From Streptomyces achromogenes (GTDB taxonomy: Bacteria; Actinomycetota; Actinomycetes; Streptomycetales; Streptomycetaceae): a stretch of DNA of 64,000 nucleotides. Under the pieces are notes generated by a model. The model saw only the letters and a list, made by a program, of their open reading frames with translations. It ran no database searches and was not told the origin of the DNA. The stretch lies in NCBI RefSeq assembly GCF_030816715.1, contig NZ_JAUSYH010000001.1, positions 5,952,001-6,016,000 on the forward strand. Direction: 5' to 3'. Position numbers and translations under genes: made by a program. Below, one piece after another: positions 8,143 to 15,872 of this stretch. The stretch's first letter is position 1. Each line of letters opens with the position of its first letter.

Positions 8143-8481
8143 ATGAAGAAGAGCGTGCTGACCCGCTACCGCGTCCTGGCCTATGTCACCGGTGTGCTGC
8201 TGGTCCTGCTGTGCCTGGGCGTCATCGCCAAGTACATCCTGGACGTCGAGGGGGCCGCGGACTTCACCCGCGTCGTCGGATTCGCGCACGGCTGGCTCTA
8301 CGTCCTCTACCTCGTCTTCGCCTTCGATCTGGGCTCCAAGGCCAAGTGGCCGGTCGGCAAGCTGCTGTGGGTGCTGCTGGCCGGGACCGTCCCGACGGCC
8401 GCCTTCTTCGTGGAGCGCAGGATCAGCCGCGAGCTGGTCCCGACGGCCGCGGTCGAGGACGCGGCGGTCATCAAGGCTTAG
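8143..8481 (+). CDS. DUF3817 small integral membrane protein
   Basis: 112 residues. Three predicted membrane segments: VLAYVTGVLLVLLCLGVIAKYI, VGFAHGWLYVLYLVFAFDLG and LLWVLLAGTVPTAAFFVE, ending in a short basic/acidic tail. It is a paralog of the protein at 3447-3791, sharing the FAHGWLYVLYLVF/WVHAGFFLLYLLF and TVPTAAFFVERR/VLPTGGFFAERR segments. Family function unknown. It sits between a MarR regulator and icmA. Confidence 0.85.
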   Translation: MKKSVLTRYRVLAYVTGVLLVLLCLGVIAKYILDVEGAADFTRVVGFAHGWLYVLYLVFAFDLGSKAKWPVGKLLWVLLAGTVPTAAFFVERRISRELVPTAAVEDAAVIKA

Positions 8482-8600
8482 CTCTCCCGCCGTGCGGCCC
8501 CGCCGTCGCACGGCTCTCCCGTCGTGCGGCTCTCCGCCGTGCGCGCGGGCACGGCGAGGCGTGCGCGGCAGGCCGAGCCGCCCGGGATCATCCGTCGCCC

Positions 8601-8608
8601 GGACGTCC
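8601..8608. promoter_or_regulatory. Isolated GGACGTCC core upstream of icmA
   Basis: An 8-bp self-complementary GGACGTCC starting 34 bp before the same core in the long palindrome at 8627-8650. It may be a second, weaker site for the same regulator; on its own an 8-mer is not significant. Confidence 0.3.
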
Positions 8609-8626
8609 CCGCCTGCAGCTGTCGAC

Positions 8627-8650
8627 ATTTACTTGGACGTCCTAGTAAAT
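8627..8650. promoter_or_regulatory. 24-bp near-perfect palindrome immediately upstream of icmA
   Basis: The arms are ATTTACT and AGTAAAT around the core TGGACGTCCT; only one symmetric T/T pair breaks the dyad. It ends 7 bp before the icmA ATG, so a bound protein would block transcription or translation initiation. The AT-rich arms stand out in this GC-rich region. The ribosome-binding sequence CGGAG lies between the palindrome and ATG with very short spacing. Confidence 0.6.
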
Positions 8651-8657
8651 TCGGAGC

Positions 8658-10358
8658 ATGGACGCTGACGTCATCGAGGAGGGCCGCCGTCGCTGGCAGG
8701 CCCGGTACGACGCTTCGCGCAAGCGTGAGGCCGACTTCACCACGCTCTCGGGAGACCCCGTGGAGCCGGTGTACGGGCCGCGGGCCGGTGACACCTACGA
8801 CGGCTTCGAGCGGATCGGCTGGCCGGGGGAGTACCCCTTCACCCGCGGTCTGTATCCGACGGGCTACCGCGGGCGCACGTGGACCATCCGGCAGTTCGCC
8901 GGGTTCGGCAACGCCGAGCAGACCAACGAGCGCTACAAGATGATCCTGGCCAACGGCGGAGGCGGTCTCTCCGTAGCCTTCGACATGCCGACCCTCATGG
9001 GCCGCGACTCCGACGACCGGCGCTCGCTGGGCGAGGTCGGCCACTGCGGCGTCGCCATCGACTCGGCCGCCGACATGGAGGTCCTGTTCAAGGACATCCC
9101 GCTGGGCGAGGTCACCACGTCCATGACGATCAGCGGGCCCGCCGTGCCCGTCTTCTGCATGTACCTGGTCGCCGCCGAGCGCCAGGGCGTCGACCCCGGC
9201 GTCCTCAACGGCACGCTCCAGACGGACATCTTCAAGGAGTACATCGCCCAGAAGGAGTGGCTCTTCCCGCCCGAGCCGCACCTGCGCCTCATCGGCGACC
9301 TGATGGAGTACTGCGCGGCCGGCATCCCCGCCTACAAGCCGCTGTCCGTCTCCGGCTACCACATCCGCGAGGCCGGCGCGACGGCCGCGCAGGAGCTCGC
9401 CTACACGCTGGCGGACGGCTTCGGGTACGTGGAGCTCGGTCTCAGCCGCGGGTTGGACGTCGACGTGTTCGCGCCCGGGCTGTCCTTCTTCTTCGACGCG
9501 CACCTCGACTTCTTCGAGGAGATCGCCAAGTTCCGCGCGGCGCGCAGGATCTGGGCGCGCTGGATGCGGGACGTCTACGGGGCCAGGACCGACAAGGCCC
9601 AGTGGCTGCGCTTCCACACCCAGACCGCAGGGGTCTCGCTGACCGCCCAGCAGCCGTACAACAACGTGGTGCGCACGGCCGTCGAGGCGCTCGCGGCGGT
9701 GCTCGGCGGCACCAACTCGCTGCACACCAACGCCCTCGACGAGACTCTCGCGCTGCCGAGCGAGCAGGCGGCCGAGATCGCGCTGCGCACCCAGCAGGTG
9801 CTCATGGAGGAGACCGGCGTCGCCAACGTGGCCGACCCGCTGGGCGGTTCGTGGTTCGTCGAGCAGCTGACGGACCGGATCGAGGCCGACGCCGAGAAGA
9901 TCTTCGAGCAGATCAGGGAGCGCGGGCTGCGGGCGCACCCCGACGGGCGGCACCCGATCGGCCCCATCACCTCCGGCATCCTGCGGGGGATCGAGGACGG
10001 CTGGTTCACCGGGGAGATCGCGGAGTCGGCGTTCCGGTACCAGCAGGCCCTGGAGAAGGGGGACAAGCGGGTCGTCGGCGTCAACGCGCACACCGGGTCG
10101 GTGACCGGGGACCTGGAGATCCTGCGGGTCAGCCACGAGGTGGAGCGGGAGCAGGTGCGCGTCCTGGGGACGCGCAGGGCGGCCCGGGACGACCAGGCCG
10201 TGCGGAGCGCCCTCACGGCGATGCTGACGGCCGCGCGTGACGGGGCCAACATGATCGGTCCCATGCTGGACGCCGTGCGGGCCGAGGCCACGCTGGGCGA
10301 GATCTGCGACGTGCTGCGGGACGAGTGGGGCGTGTACACGGAGCCGCCCGGCTTCTGA
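8658..10358 (+). CDS. icmA: Isobutyryl-CoA mutase large (catalytic) subunit
   Basis: 566 residues, exactly the length known for IcmA and shorter than methylmalonyl-CoA mutase because the cobalamin-binding domain is on a separate small subunit (IcmB), which is not in this window. The enzyme interconverts isobutyryl-CoA and n-butyryl-CoA using adenosylcobalamin and feeds valine-derived carbon into central and polyketide metabolism. Two substrate-selecting residues match IcmA: Phe80 in TIRQFAGFGNAEQTN (Tyr in methylmalonyl-CoA mutase) and Gln198 in IFKEYIAQKEW (Arg in methylmalonyl-CoA mutase). The TIM-barrel motifs SVAFDMPTLMGRDS, SISGYH-like SVSGYHIREAGA and TAQQPYNNVVRTA are intact. Transcription ends at a strong terminator 15 bp downstream. 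Confidence 0.96.
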   Translation: MDADVIEEGRRRWQARYDASRKREADFTTLSGDPVEPVYGPRAGDTYDGFERIGWPGEYPFTRGLYPTGYRGRTWTIRQFAGFGNAEQTNERYKMILANGGGGLSVAFDMPTLMGRDSDDRRSLGEVGHCGVAIDSAADMEVLFKDIPLGEVTTSMTISGPAVPVFCMYLVAAERQGVDPGVLNGTLQTDIFKEYIAQKEWLFPPEPHLRLIGDLMEYCAAGIPAYKPLSVSGYHIREAGATAAQELAYTLADGFGYVELGLSRGLDVDVFAPGLSFFFDAHLDFFEEIAKFRAARRIWARWMRDVYGARTDKAQWLRFHTQTAGVSLTAQQPYNNVVRTAVEALAAVLGGTNSLHTNALDETLALPSEQAAEIALRTQQVLMEETGVANVADPLGGSWFVEQLTDRIEADAEKIFEQIRERGLRAHPDGRHPIGPITSGILRGIEDGWFTGEIAESAFRYQQALEKGDKRVVGVNAHTGSVTGDLEILRVSHEVEREQVRVLGTRRAARDDQAVRSALTAMLTAARDGANMIGPMLDAVRAEATLGEICDVLRDEWGVYTEPPGF

Positions 10359-10372
10359 GCCCCGCGACACCG

Positions 10373-10416
10373 GGGCGGGGGCCGGACCGGCTGACGGTCC
10401 GGCCCCCGCCCTTTTT
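10373..10416 (+). terminator. Strong intrinsic terminator after icmA
   Basis: A 17-bp perfect stem (10373-10389 with 10395-10411), loop GCTGA, followed directly by five T residues (10412-10416). Confidence 0.92.
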
Positions 10417-10478
10417 CACGTCCCCGGTGCACGACGGAGTGCGCCGGCCGTGTCCAGGCGCAGGCGCGGGCGCTCCGG

Positions 10479-11111
10479 TCAGGTCCCGGGCTGCTCGGAG
10501 GCCGACGACAGGCCCAGCAGCAGGACCCGGGTGAAGCCGTGCACCCACTCCTCGTCCGCCGGTTCCGCGCTGACCAGGGTGCGGTGCACCACCGCGCCCG
10601 CCACCACGTCGAAGATGAGGTCGACGGTGCGCGCGGCCTCGGCCGGGTCGGACTCCGGGGGGAGTTCGCCGCGCGCCTGGGCCCGGGCGCGGCCCTCCAG
10701 GACCAGGTCCTTCTGCGGCTCGACGATGGACGCACGGATGCGCTCGCGCAGGGCGTCGTCGCGGGTGGACTCGGCGACGACCGCCATCAGGCCGCTCTTG
10801 GCCGCCGGTTGCGCCAGGATCGCCGCGAACCGCAGGACCACGCCCTCGATGTCGGCGGCGAGGCTGCCGCGGTCGGGGAGTTCGAGCGCGGCGAACAGTT
10901 CCGCGACCGCGTCGACGACCAGTTCGTTCTTGCCGGCCCAGCGGCGGTAGAGCGTCGTCTTGGCGACGCCGGCGCGCGTCGCCACGTCGCCCAGGGTCAG
11001 CTTCGACCAGCCCAGCTCGACCAGCGCCGCACGCGTCGCGGCCAGGATCGCGGCGTCCGCGGCGGCGCTGCGCGGACGACCCGTGCGGACGGCGGGCGTG
11101 CGGCTCTGCAT
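10479..11111 (-). CDS. TetR-family transcriptional regulator
   Basis: 210 residues from ATG 11111 (an ORF extends upstream but the added residues are not TetR-like). The N-terminal HTH is typical: GRPRSAAADAAILAATRAALVELGWSKLTLGDVATRAGVAKTTLYRRWAGKNELVVDAVAE, then an all-helical ligand domain ending ADEEWVHGFTRVLLLGLSSASE. It is convergent with icmA and divergent from the thioredoxin-TPR gene; a 17-bp palindrome lies 88 bp upstream of its start. It could control itself and the divergent gene. The ligand is unknown. Confidence 0.9.
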   Translation of the reverse strand: MQSRTPAVRTGRPRSAAADAAILAATRAALVELGWSKLTLGDVATRAGVAKTTLYRRWAGKNELVVDAVAELFAALELPDRGSLAADIEGVVLRFAAILAQPAAKSGLMAVVAESTRDDALRERIRASIVEPQKDLVLEGRARAQARGELPPESDPAEAARTVDLIFDVVAGAVVHRTLVSAEPADEEWVHGFTRVLLLGLSSASEQPGT

Positions 11112-11198
11112 TCTCCGACCATAACCGCAGGTTTTTCCGCTGCGTCCGTGAGGCAGATCACTGGGAGGCACTTGGTGCGAGGGCACCCGGTGCCATTA

Positions 11199-11215
11199 CG
11201 CTACGACTCGTAGCG
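11199..11215. promoter_or_regulatory. Palindrome in the TetR/thioredoxin-TPR divergent region
   Basis: CGCTACG-ACT-CGTAGCG, a perfect 7+7 bp inverted repeat 88 bp upstream of the TetR gene and 129 bp upstream of the thioredoxin-TPR gene. Length and symmetry fit a TetR-dimer site. Confidence 0.5.
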
Positions 11216-11343
11216 AAAGCTCGCGACGGACGTACGCGAGCCGGACACGGCGCGGGGTGGGGACCCGAGCGCCTGTGCCCGGGATGTTCGGGAGTATTCG
11301 GATCGCTTTTCACGCAGGCGCGCGGACGGGGGAGGATAGACGC

Positions 11344-12321
11344 ATGCAGCCACGGAACATGTCCATGAGCGGAGTCGTCGACCTCGCCGCGGTGAAGGCG
11401 GCCCAAGAGGCCAAAGCCAAGGCGGAGCAGACACGCGCCGAAGCGGCCCGGCAGGGGGGTGGCGCCGGAGCCGTCTCCCCGGCCGACCTCGTGATCGACG
11501 TCGACGAGGCGGGGTTCGAGCAGGAGGTCCTGCAGCGGTCCGCCGAGGTGCCCGTCGTCATCGACTTCTGGGCCGAGTGGTGCCAGCCCTGCAAACAGCT
11601 GAGCCCGGTCCTGGAGCGACTCGCCCTCGAGTACGACGGCCGCTTCCTGCTCGCCAAGATCGACGTCGACGCCAACCAGATGCTGATGCAGCAGTTCGGG
11701 GTGCAGGGCATTCCGGCCGTGTTCGCCGTCGTCGCCGGGCAGGCGCTGCCGCTCTTCCAGGGCGCGGCCGGCGAGGCGCAGATCCGCCAGACCCTCGACC
11801 AGTTGGTGCAGGTCGCCGAGCAGCGGTTCGGGCTGACCGGCCTGACCGTCGACCCCGACGCCGGGCCGGGCGACGCCCAGGCGGCGCCGGCCGAGCCCGT
11901 CGGTCCGTACGACGCGCTCCTCGAAGCCGCCGTGCACGCGCTGGACGCGGGCGACTTCGGCGGCGCCGTGCAGGCCTACAAGAACGTGCTCGCCGACGAC
12001 CCCGGTAACCCTGAGGCCCAACTCGGGCTCGCTCAGGCCGAGTTGCTCCAGCGGGTCGGCGACATGGATCCGCAGCGGGTGCGCAAGGACGCGGCCGAGC
12101 GTCCCACGGACGTGACGGCCCAGATCGCCGCGGCCGACCTGGATCTGGTGGGCGGTCATGTCGAGGACGCCTTCGGCAGGCTCATCGACACCGTGCGCCG
12201 CACGGCCGGCGACGACCGGGACGCCGCGCGGGTGCGGCTGCTCGAACTGTTCGACGTGGTCGGCCCCGAGGACCCGCGAGTGGCGGCGGCGCGGCGGGCG
12301 CTGGCGCGCGCGCTGTTCTGA
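11344..12321 (+). CDS. Thioredoxin-TPR fusion protein (YbbN/CnoX-like)
   Basis: 325 residues from ATG 11344, which has GGAGG 8 nt upstream. After an Ala/Lys-rich N-terminal helix (residues 15-40) comes a thioredoxin domain: VVIDFWAEWCQPCKQLSPVLERLALEYDGR, with active-site sequence WCQPC in place of WCGPC, and the cis-Pro loop VQGIPAVFAV. The C-terminal half has tetratricopeptide-like helices (ALLEAAVHALDAGDFGGAVQAYKNVLADDPGNPEAQLGLAQAELL in two or more repeats). E. coli CnoX/YbbN has the same layout and acts as a chaperone-linked redox protein. The WCxxC pair is intact here, so redox activity is possible. Cytoplasmic. Confidence 0.88.
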   Translation: MQPRNMSMSGVVDLAAVKAAQEAKAKAEQTRAEAARQGGGAGAVSPADLVIDVDEAGFEQEVLQRSAEVPVVIDFWAEWCQPCKQLSPVLERLALEYDGRFLLAKIDVDANQMLMQQFGVQGIPAVFAVVAGQALPLFQGAAGEAQIRQTLDQLVQVAEQRFGLTGLTVDPDAGPGDAQAAPAEPVGPYDALLEAAVHALDAGDFGGAVQAYKNVLADDPGNPEAQLGLAQAELLQRVGDMDPQRVRKDAAERPTDVTAQIAAADLDLVGGHVEDAFGRLIDTVRRTAGDDRDAARVRLLELFDVVGPEDPRVAAARRALARALF

Positions 12322-12413
12322 CCCCGCCGGGCCCCGGTTCTGACCAGTCGCTAAACGTCGGGGCCGGTGGTGTCGGAGTGAAAATTCCGTCGAAGTGGTT
12401 CCCCAGCGACCGC

Positions 12414-12445
12414 GCTTTACCAAATCTTGGTAAACGCGGTCGCTG
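12414..12445 (+). terminator. Long hairpin after the thioredoxin-TPR gene
   Basis: CAGCGACCGCG-C-TTTACCAA pairs with TTGGTAAACGCGGTCGCTG around loop ATC, leaving a single bulged C. It begins 92 bp after the stop. There is no T tract, so it may be a terminator without one or a protein-binding site (TTACCAA-ATC-TTGGTAA). Confidence 0.5.
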
Positions 12446-12572
12446 TTACTAGGAGTAAGACCAGGCCGCCGGTCTGTCGGTTTCTGTCCAGGGCTCAACA
12501 GTTTTGTCCTGGGCATGAAGGACACCCTGCGTCGCCGGTCGAGACCTGCGGGTCGTTGTTCGGTTATCCGGC

Positions 12573-12590
12573 CGTTACTAGCCAGTAACG
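12573..12590. promoter_or_regulatory. Operator-like dyad CGTTACT-N4-AGTAACG
   Basis: A perfect 7+7 bp inverted repeat. A related dyad, TTACT-AGG-AGTAA, is at 12446-12458. Both are upstream of the DUF6230/DUF6114 genes, so one regulator could use both. Confidence 0.45.
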
Positions 12591-12966
12591 AACCCCCTTG
12601 TGCGGGCGGCGAGAATGCACCACGATCGGCCACGCTCGGTCCAATCCCGTACCCCGACAGCCGGTTGGGCGAACGGGTTCTCCTGGGTCCCCACCGAGCA
12701 GGGTCGACGACAGTGACGTCGGCCCTCGGGCAGGGGGGTCTTCGCCGAGGCGGAGCCTGTCCGGCAAGGTTGTGCGTGATGCGTGTCAGGCGCGACCAGT
12801 GGTTGTCGCTCGGGGGTGATCGCCGGTGATCGGTGCGCGGTTCGCGCCTCCGGAACAGGCGCTCCCCTTCCCGAGGACGTAGCACTTCTCCCATCCCTGG
12901 CCGGCTGACTCGTCCTCATCGGAGGCGAGCCGGAGCCAGGAGATGTACGTCCGAGAAGGAGGAAAT

Positions 12967-13596
12967 ATGGAGTCCCAGGTGCGTGGCGGGACCAGATGGA
13001 AGCGCTTCGCTGTGGTCATGGTGCCCAGCGTCGCCGCTACGGCGTGTATAGGTGTCGCCCTCGCGCAGGGTGCACTGGCCGCGTCGTTCAGTGTTTCGGG
13101 GCAGTCGTTCAAGGTCACCGCCGACAAGCTCGTCGGTACCGGCTTCGCGCAGTACGGAGCCATCGACTCGGGGTACAACCTCGACGGCAGCAAGACTGCT
13201 CACGCGGTCGCGGTCTCGTCCTTCAGCAAGGCCGAGATCACGAACATGTGCCAGTCCGTGGTCACGCCGAACATCCCGCTGCTCGGCTCGGTGAGCCTGA
13301 CGCTGAAGGCGGGCGGCGGCGGCAAGCCGGTCGAGGCCGACAACCTCTACATCGACGTCGAGGACCTCAGCGCCGACGCGACGTTCGAGAACATCCGGAT
13401 CGGCGTCGCCGGCAAGGACCTCAAGGGTCCCGGCATCAAGAGCGGTGACGCCGCCAACCCGTTCGGCTTCGGTCAGGACGCCGAGAAGGCCACCCTGACC
13501 GACGTGAAGCAGACGGCGTGGGCCACCACCGCCGGAACCTTCAAGCTCAGCGGCCTGAAGATGTCGCTGTCGTCGGGCGTCAAGGAGTGCTACTAA
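12967..13596 (+). CDS. DUF6230 family secreted protein
   Basis: 209 residues from ATG 12967, preceded by AAGGAGG. The N-terminus is an export signal: basic GGTRWKRF, hydrophobic AVVMVPSVAATACIGVALAQGALA, then a beta-rich mature part with SGQSFKVTADKLVGTGFAQYG and a C-terminal Cys. Two Cys residues (about 95 and 208) may form a disulfide. Older annotations call this family cholesterol esterase, but I see no GxSxG or other hydrolase motif. It is followed by a DUF6114 membrane protein, a pairing seen repeatedly in Streptomyces. Role unknown; a surface or lipid-related function is a guess. Confidence 0.82.
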   Translation: MESQVRGGTRWKRFAVVMVPSVAATACIGVALAQGALAASFSVSGQSFKVTADKLVGTGFAQYGAIDSGYNLDGSKTAHAVAVSSFSKAEITNMCQSVVTPNIPLLGSVSLTLKAGGGGKPVEADNLYIDVEDLSADATFENIRIGVAGKDLKGPGIKSGDAANPFGFGQDAEKATLTDVKQTAWATTAGTFKLSGLKMSLSSGVKECY

Positions 13597-13605
13597 GCAC
13601 TCTCT

Positions 13606-13640
13606 GACGGGCGGGGGAGCCGGTGGCGCCCCCGCCCGTC
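13606..13640 (+). terminator. Hairpin after the DUF6230 gene
   Basis: A 12-bp perfect GC-rich stem (13606-13617 with 13629-13640) ten bases after the stop. No T tract, so it may attenuate rather than stop read-through into the DUF6114 gene. Confidence 0.6.
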
Positions 13641-13714
13641 CAGTCTGAAGCCCGGGGCTTCACCAGCCGTACGACTCACCACCACAGCAAAGCCGCACCA
13701 GGGAGCTGTTTTCC

Positions 13715-14359
13715 ATGAGCGCCGAGACCCCTGACGCCCCCGGTCAGTTCACCCGCCGGAGGGAGCAGTTCCGCGCCTGGCGGGGCACCAGGCCGTTCTG
13801 GGCGGGCCTGTTCGTCCTTCTCGCCGGCTTCCCCATCGCCTACTTCCCCTACGCCCACCTCCAGGTGGGCCATCTGACTCTGGCGATGGCGACCACGGCG
13901 GGCGCGGGGTCGCTGATCATCGGCGTCCTGCTGGGCGTGCTGGGCATCAGTCTGTGGTTCCAGAAGCACGTACAGGTCTTCGCGGGCGTCGCGGCGATCC
14001 TGCTCGGCCTGGTGTCCATCCCGGTGTCCAACCTCGGCGGCTTCCTCATCGGCTTCTTCTTCGCGCTGATCGGCGGGGCGATGGCCGTGTCGTGGGCGCC
14101 CGGCACGCCGCCCGCGGCTGCGGGCCCGGAGGCGTCCACGGACGTCGGAGGAGCCCCCGAGGGCGCGTTCCCCGAGGGTCCCGCGAAGGCGGGCGACCTC
14201 AGCGAGAACCCGTACAGCACGGGCCCGGACCGGACCGGAAGGCCGTCCTTCACGAAGGACGCCGACGCCCCGGGCGAGCCGAACGACCTGCACGACCTGC
14301 ACGATCTGTCAGGAACGAGCCCGGCGAACGGGGCGAACGGGAGGCACAGTGCCGGCTGA
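13715..14359 (+). CDS. DUF6114 family membrane protein
   Basis: 214 residues. Four membrane segments occupy residues 25-130: FWAGLFVLLAGFPIAYFPY, GHLTLAMATTAGAGSLIIG, VLLGVLGISLWF and VFAGVAAILLGLVSIPVSNLGG/FLIGFFFALIGGAMAVSW. The C-terminal 80 residues are hydrophilic and disordered, rich in Pro, Gly, Asp and Glu. The segment ending in SWAP is characteristic of DUF6114. GGGAG lies 9 nt upstream of the ATG. The stop overlaps the start of the next gene by 11 bp, so the two are coupled. Function unknown. Confidence 0.85.
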   Translation: MSAETPDAPGQFTRRREQFRAWRGTRPFWAGLFVLLAGFPIAYFPYAHLQVGHLTLAMATTAGAGSLIIGVLLGVLGISLWFQKHVQVFAGVAAILLGLVSIPVSNLGGFLIGFFFALIGGAMAVSWAPGTPPAAAGPEASTDVGGAPEGAFPEGPAKAGDLSENPYSTGPDRTGRPSFTKDADAPGEPNDLHDLHDLSGTSPANGANGRHSAG

Positions 14360-15767
14360 CGAGGTTTCCACCGGGAGCGATGTGGACGCTGCCCGCGTGA
14401 GAAGCACCGGGCCGCGGCACGCGGCACCCAAGAAGCCGCTGTTCACCAGGTTCCACATGCCGGCCGGCAAGGCGATAGCCCTGGCGGCCATGCCGACGGC
14501 GGTGCTGATGGGGATGGGCTTCACGCCCACCCTCGCCAACGCCGAGGACCAGCCGGCGTCCAAGAGCCTCACGATCGACGAGTACAAGGACTGTGTGGCG
14601 GCCCTGGAGGGGACGGACGCCTCCGCGTCGGCCTCGCCCTCGCCGTCCGCCTCCGCGAGCGAGTCCGCCGACGGCTCCGAGGACGACGCGAAGGACGACT
14701 CCAAGGACGACTCCTCGAGCGGCTCCAAGGGCGGCTCGGACGACGCGAAGGGCACGGCGGGCGACTCCGGCAAGGGCGGCTCGGCTTCGTCGGATTCAGG
14801 TTCCGACGACGCGCCGAAGCCCTCCCCGTCGGCGTCCTCCGCTCCGGAGAAGTCCGCGACGTCCGCCGACACCACGACGACGACCCCGACGGACACCGAG
14901 ACGGACAAGAACGTCCTGGAGACCATCGGCGACGCCATCACGGGCCTGTTCGACGGCAAGGACGGCAAGGACTCCGACGCGACGACCGGTGCGAGCCCCT
15001 CGCCCTCGGCCTCCGCCCCGGCCGGTGACTCCGCGTCGGGCTCCGGCTCCTCGGACACCTCCGGCTCGGGCTCGTCCGGCAAGGACTCGTCGTCCGGCAG
15101 GACCTCCTCCGGGAAGACCGCCTCGGGCACGTCCAAGGACACCGCCGACGCCGTCACCGACAAGGCGAAGGACACCGCCGAGGACACCGCCGACAAGGCC
15201 GGGAAGACGGCGAAGGACGCCAAGGAGACCGCCGCCGACGCCACGGCCTCGCCGAGCGCCTCCAAGGACGCCACGACGGACGCCGAGGACTGCCCCGCCG
15301 CCACCGACGACGAGGGCGGCATCGACAACGGCAAGGTCGCGCTGCCCGACGACCCCTGGTACCTGAACGCGAGTTCGCTGCTGCTCAAGGGGGCCGACTA
15401 CCAGGGCGTCGTGAAGGTGAAGACGGCCAACGGCACGGTCAAGGAAGTGCTGAAGTACGTCATCTCCGGCGGCACCGACATCGGCGACCTGCACCAGACG
15501 GTGAAGGACAAGCAGTCCGGCAGGACGTACCACGTGCAGGCCGGCAAGGGCACGACGTCCACCATCCGCGACGGCGACACGATCATGTACACGGAGAGCA
15601 TCTCCGGGAACCTGTTCGGCCTGATACCGGTGACGTTCAGCCCGAAGAGCCCGCCGCCGCTGAACATCCCGCTGATCTACTTCACCAACGCGAAGGTCCA
15701 GCAGGCCGGCCAGTTCGGCGGCACGCTGACCGTGCCCGGGCTGCACCAGTTCACCACCGCCGGCTGA
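14349..15767 (+). CDS. Secreted protein with long Ser/Asp/Lys-rich stalk
   Basis: 472 residues from GTG 14349. A twin-basic N-terminus and hydrophobic segment (GKAIALAAMPTAVLMGMGF) with cleavage after TLANA suggest export. Residues 80-320 are a low-complexity linker of Ser, Asp, Thr, Ala and Lys, with helical Lys/Asp/Ala repeats (DKAKDTAEDTADKAGKTAKD). The last 150 residues are a compact domain: ALPDDPWYLNASSLLLKGADY through IPLIYFTNAKVQQAGQFGGTL. Two Cys flank the stalk (CVAALEG; EDCPAAT). No known catalytic motif. By layout it looks like a cell-surface or wall-spanning protein. Coupled to the DUF6114 gene. Confidence 0.75.
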   Translation: MPADEVSTGSDVDAARVRSTGPRHAAPKKPLFTRFHMPAGKAIALAAMPTAVLMGMGFTPTLANAEDQPASKSLTIDEYKDCVAALEGTDASASASPSPSASASESADGSEDDAKDDSKDDSSSGSKGGSDDAKGTAGDSGKGGSASSDSGSDDAPKPSPSASSAPEKSATSADTTTTTPTDTETDKNVLETIGDAITGLFDGKDGKDSDATTGASPSPSASAPAGDSASGSGSSDTSGSGSSGKDSSSGRTSSGKTASGTSKDTADAVTDKAKDTAEDTADKAGKTAKDAKETAADATASPSASKDATTDAEDCPAATDDEGGIDNGKVALPDDPWYLNASSLLLKGADYQGVVKVKTANGTVKEVLKYVISGGTDIGDLHQTVKDKQSGRTYHVQAGKGTTSTIRDGDTIMYTESISGNLFGLIPVTFSPKSPPPLNIPLIYFTNAKVQQAGQFGGTLTVPGLHQFTTAG

Positions 15768-15808
15768 GCCGAGCGCCCCGCGAGCTTGTCCGGGAGCCGC
15801 ACGACGCC

Positions 15809-15843
15809 CGAGGGCGCCCCCTGTGTCACAGGAGGCGCCCTCG
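15809..15843. terminator. Bidirectional hairpin between the secreted-protein gene and pyk
   Basis: CGAGGGCGCC (15809-15818) pairs with GGCGCCCTCG (15834-15843); an inner CCTGTG/CACAGG stem extends it. It lies between convergent stops (15767 and 15873) and can serve both strands. Confidence 0.8.
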
Positions 15844-15872
15844 GCGCGTTTCAGGGCCTTTCACGCCCTGGC

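Larger units (their letters stand above)
12322..12966. other. 645-bp intergenic region with hairpin and TTACT/AGTAA dyads
   Basis: No convincing gene: the short ORFs here lack ribosome sites and codon bias like their neighbours. It holds a long hairpin (12414-12445), the dyads TTACT-AGG-AGTAA (12446-12458) and CGTTACT-AGCC-AGTAACG (12573-12590), and the long leader of the DUF6230 gene. Confidence 0.6.

Noticed and set aside
8478..10370. 630-codon minus-strand frame over icmA
   Set aside because: Shadow of icmA; no domain.
12516..12829. Possible small gene in the 645-bp spacer
   Set aside because: No ribosome site, no codon bias, no recognisable protein; more likely a leader or non-coding region.
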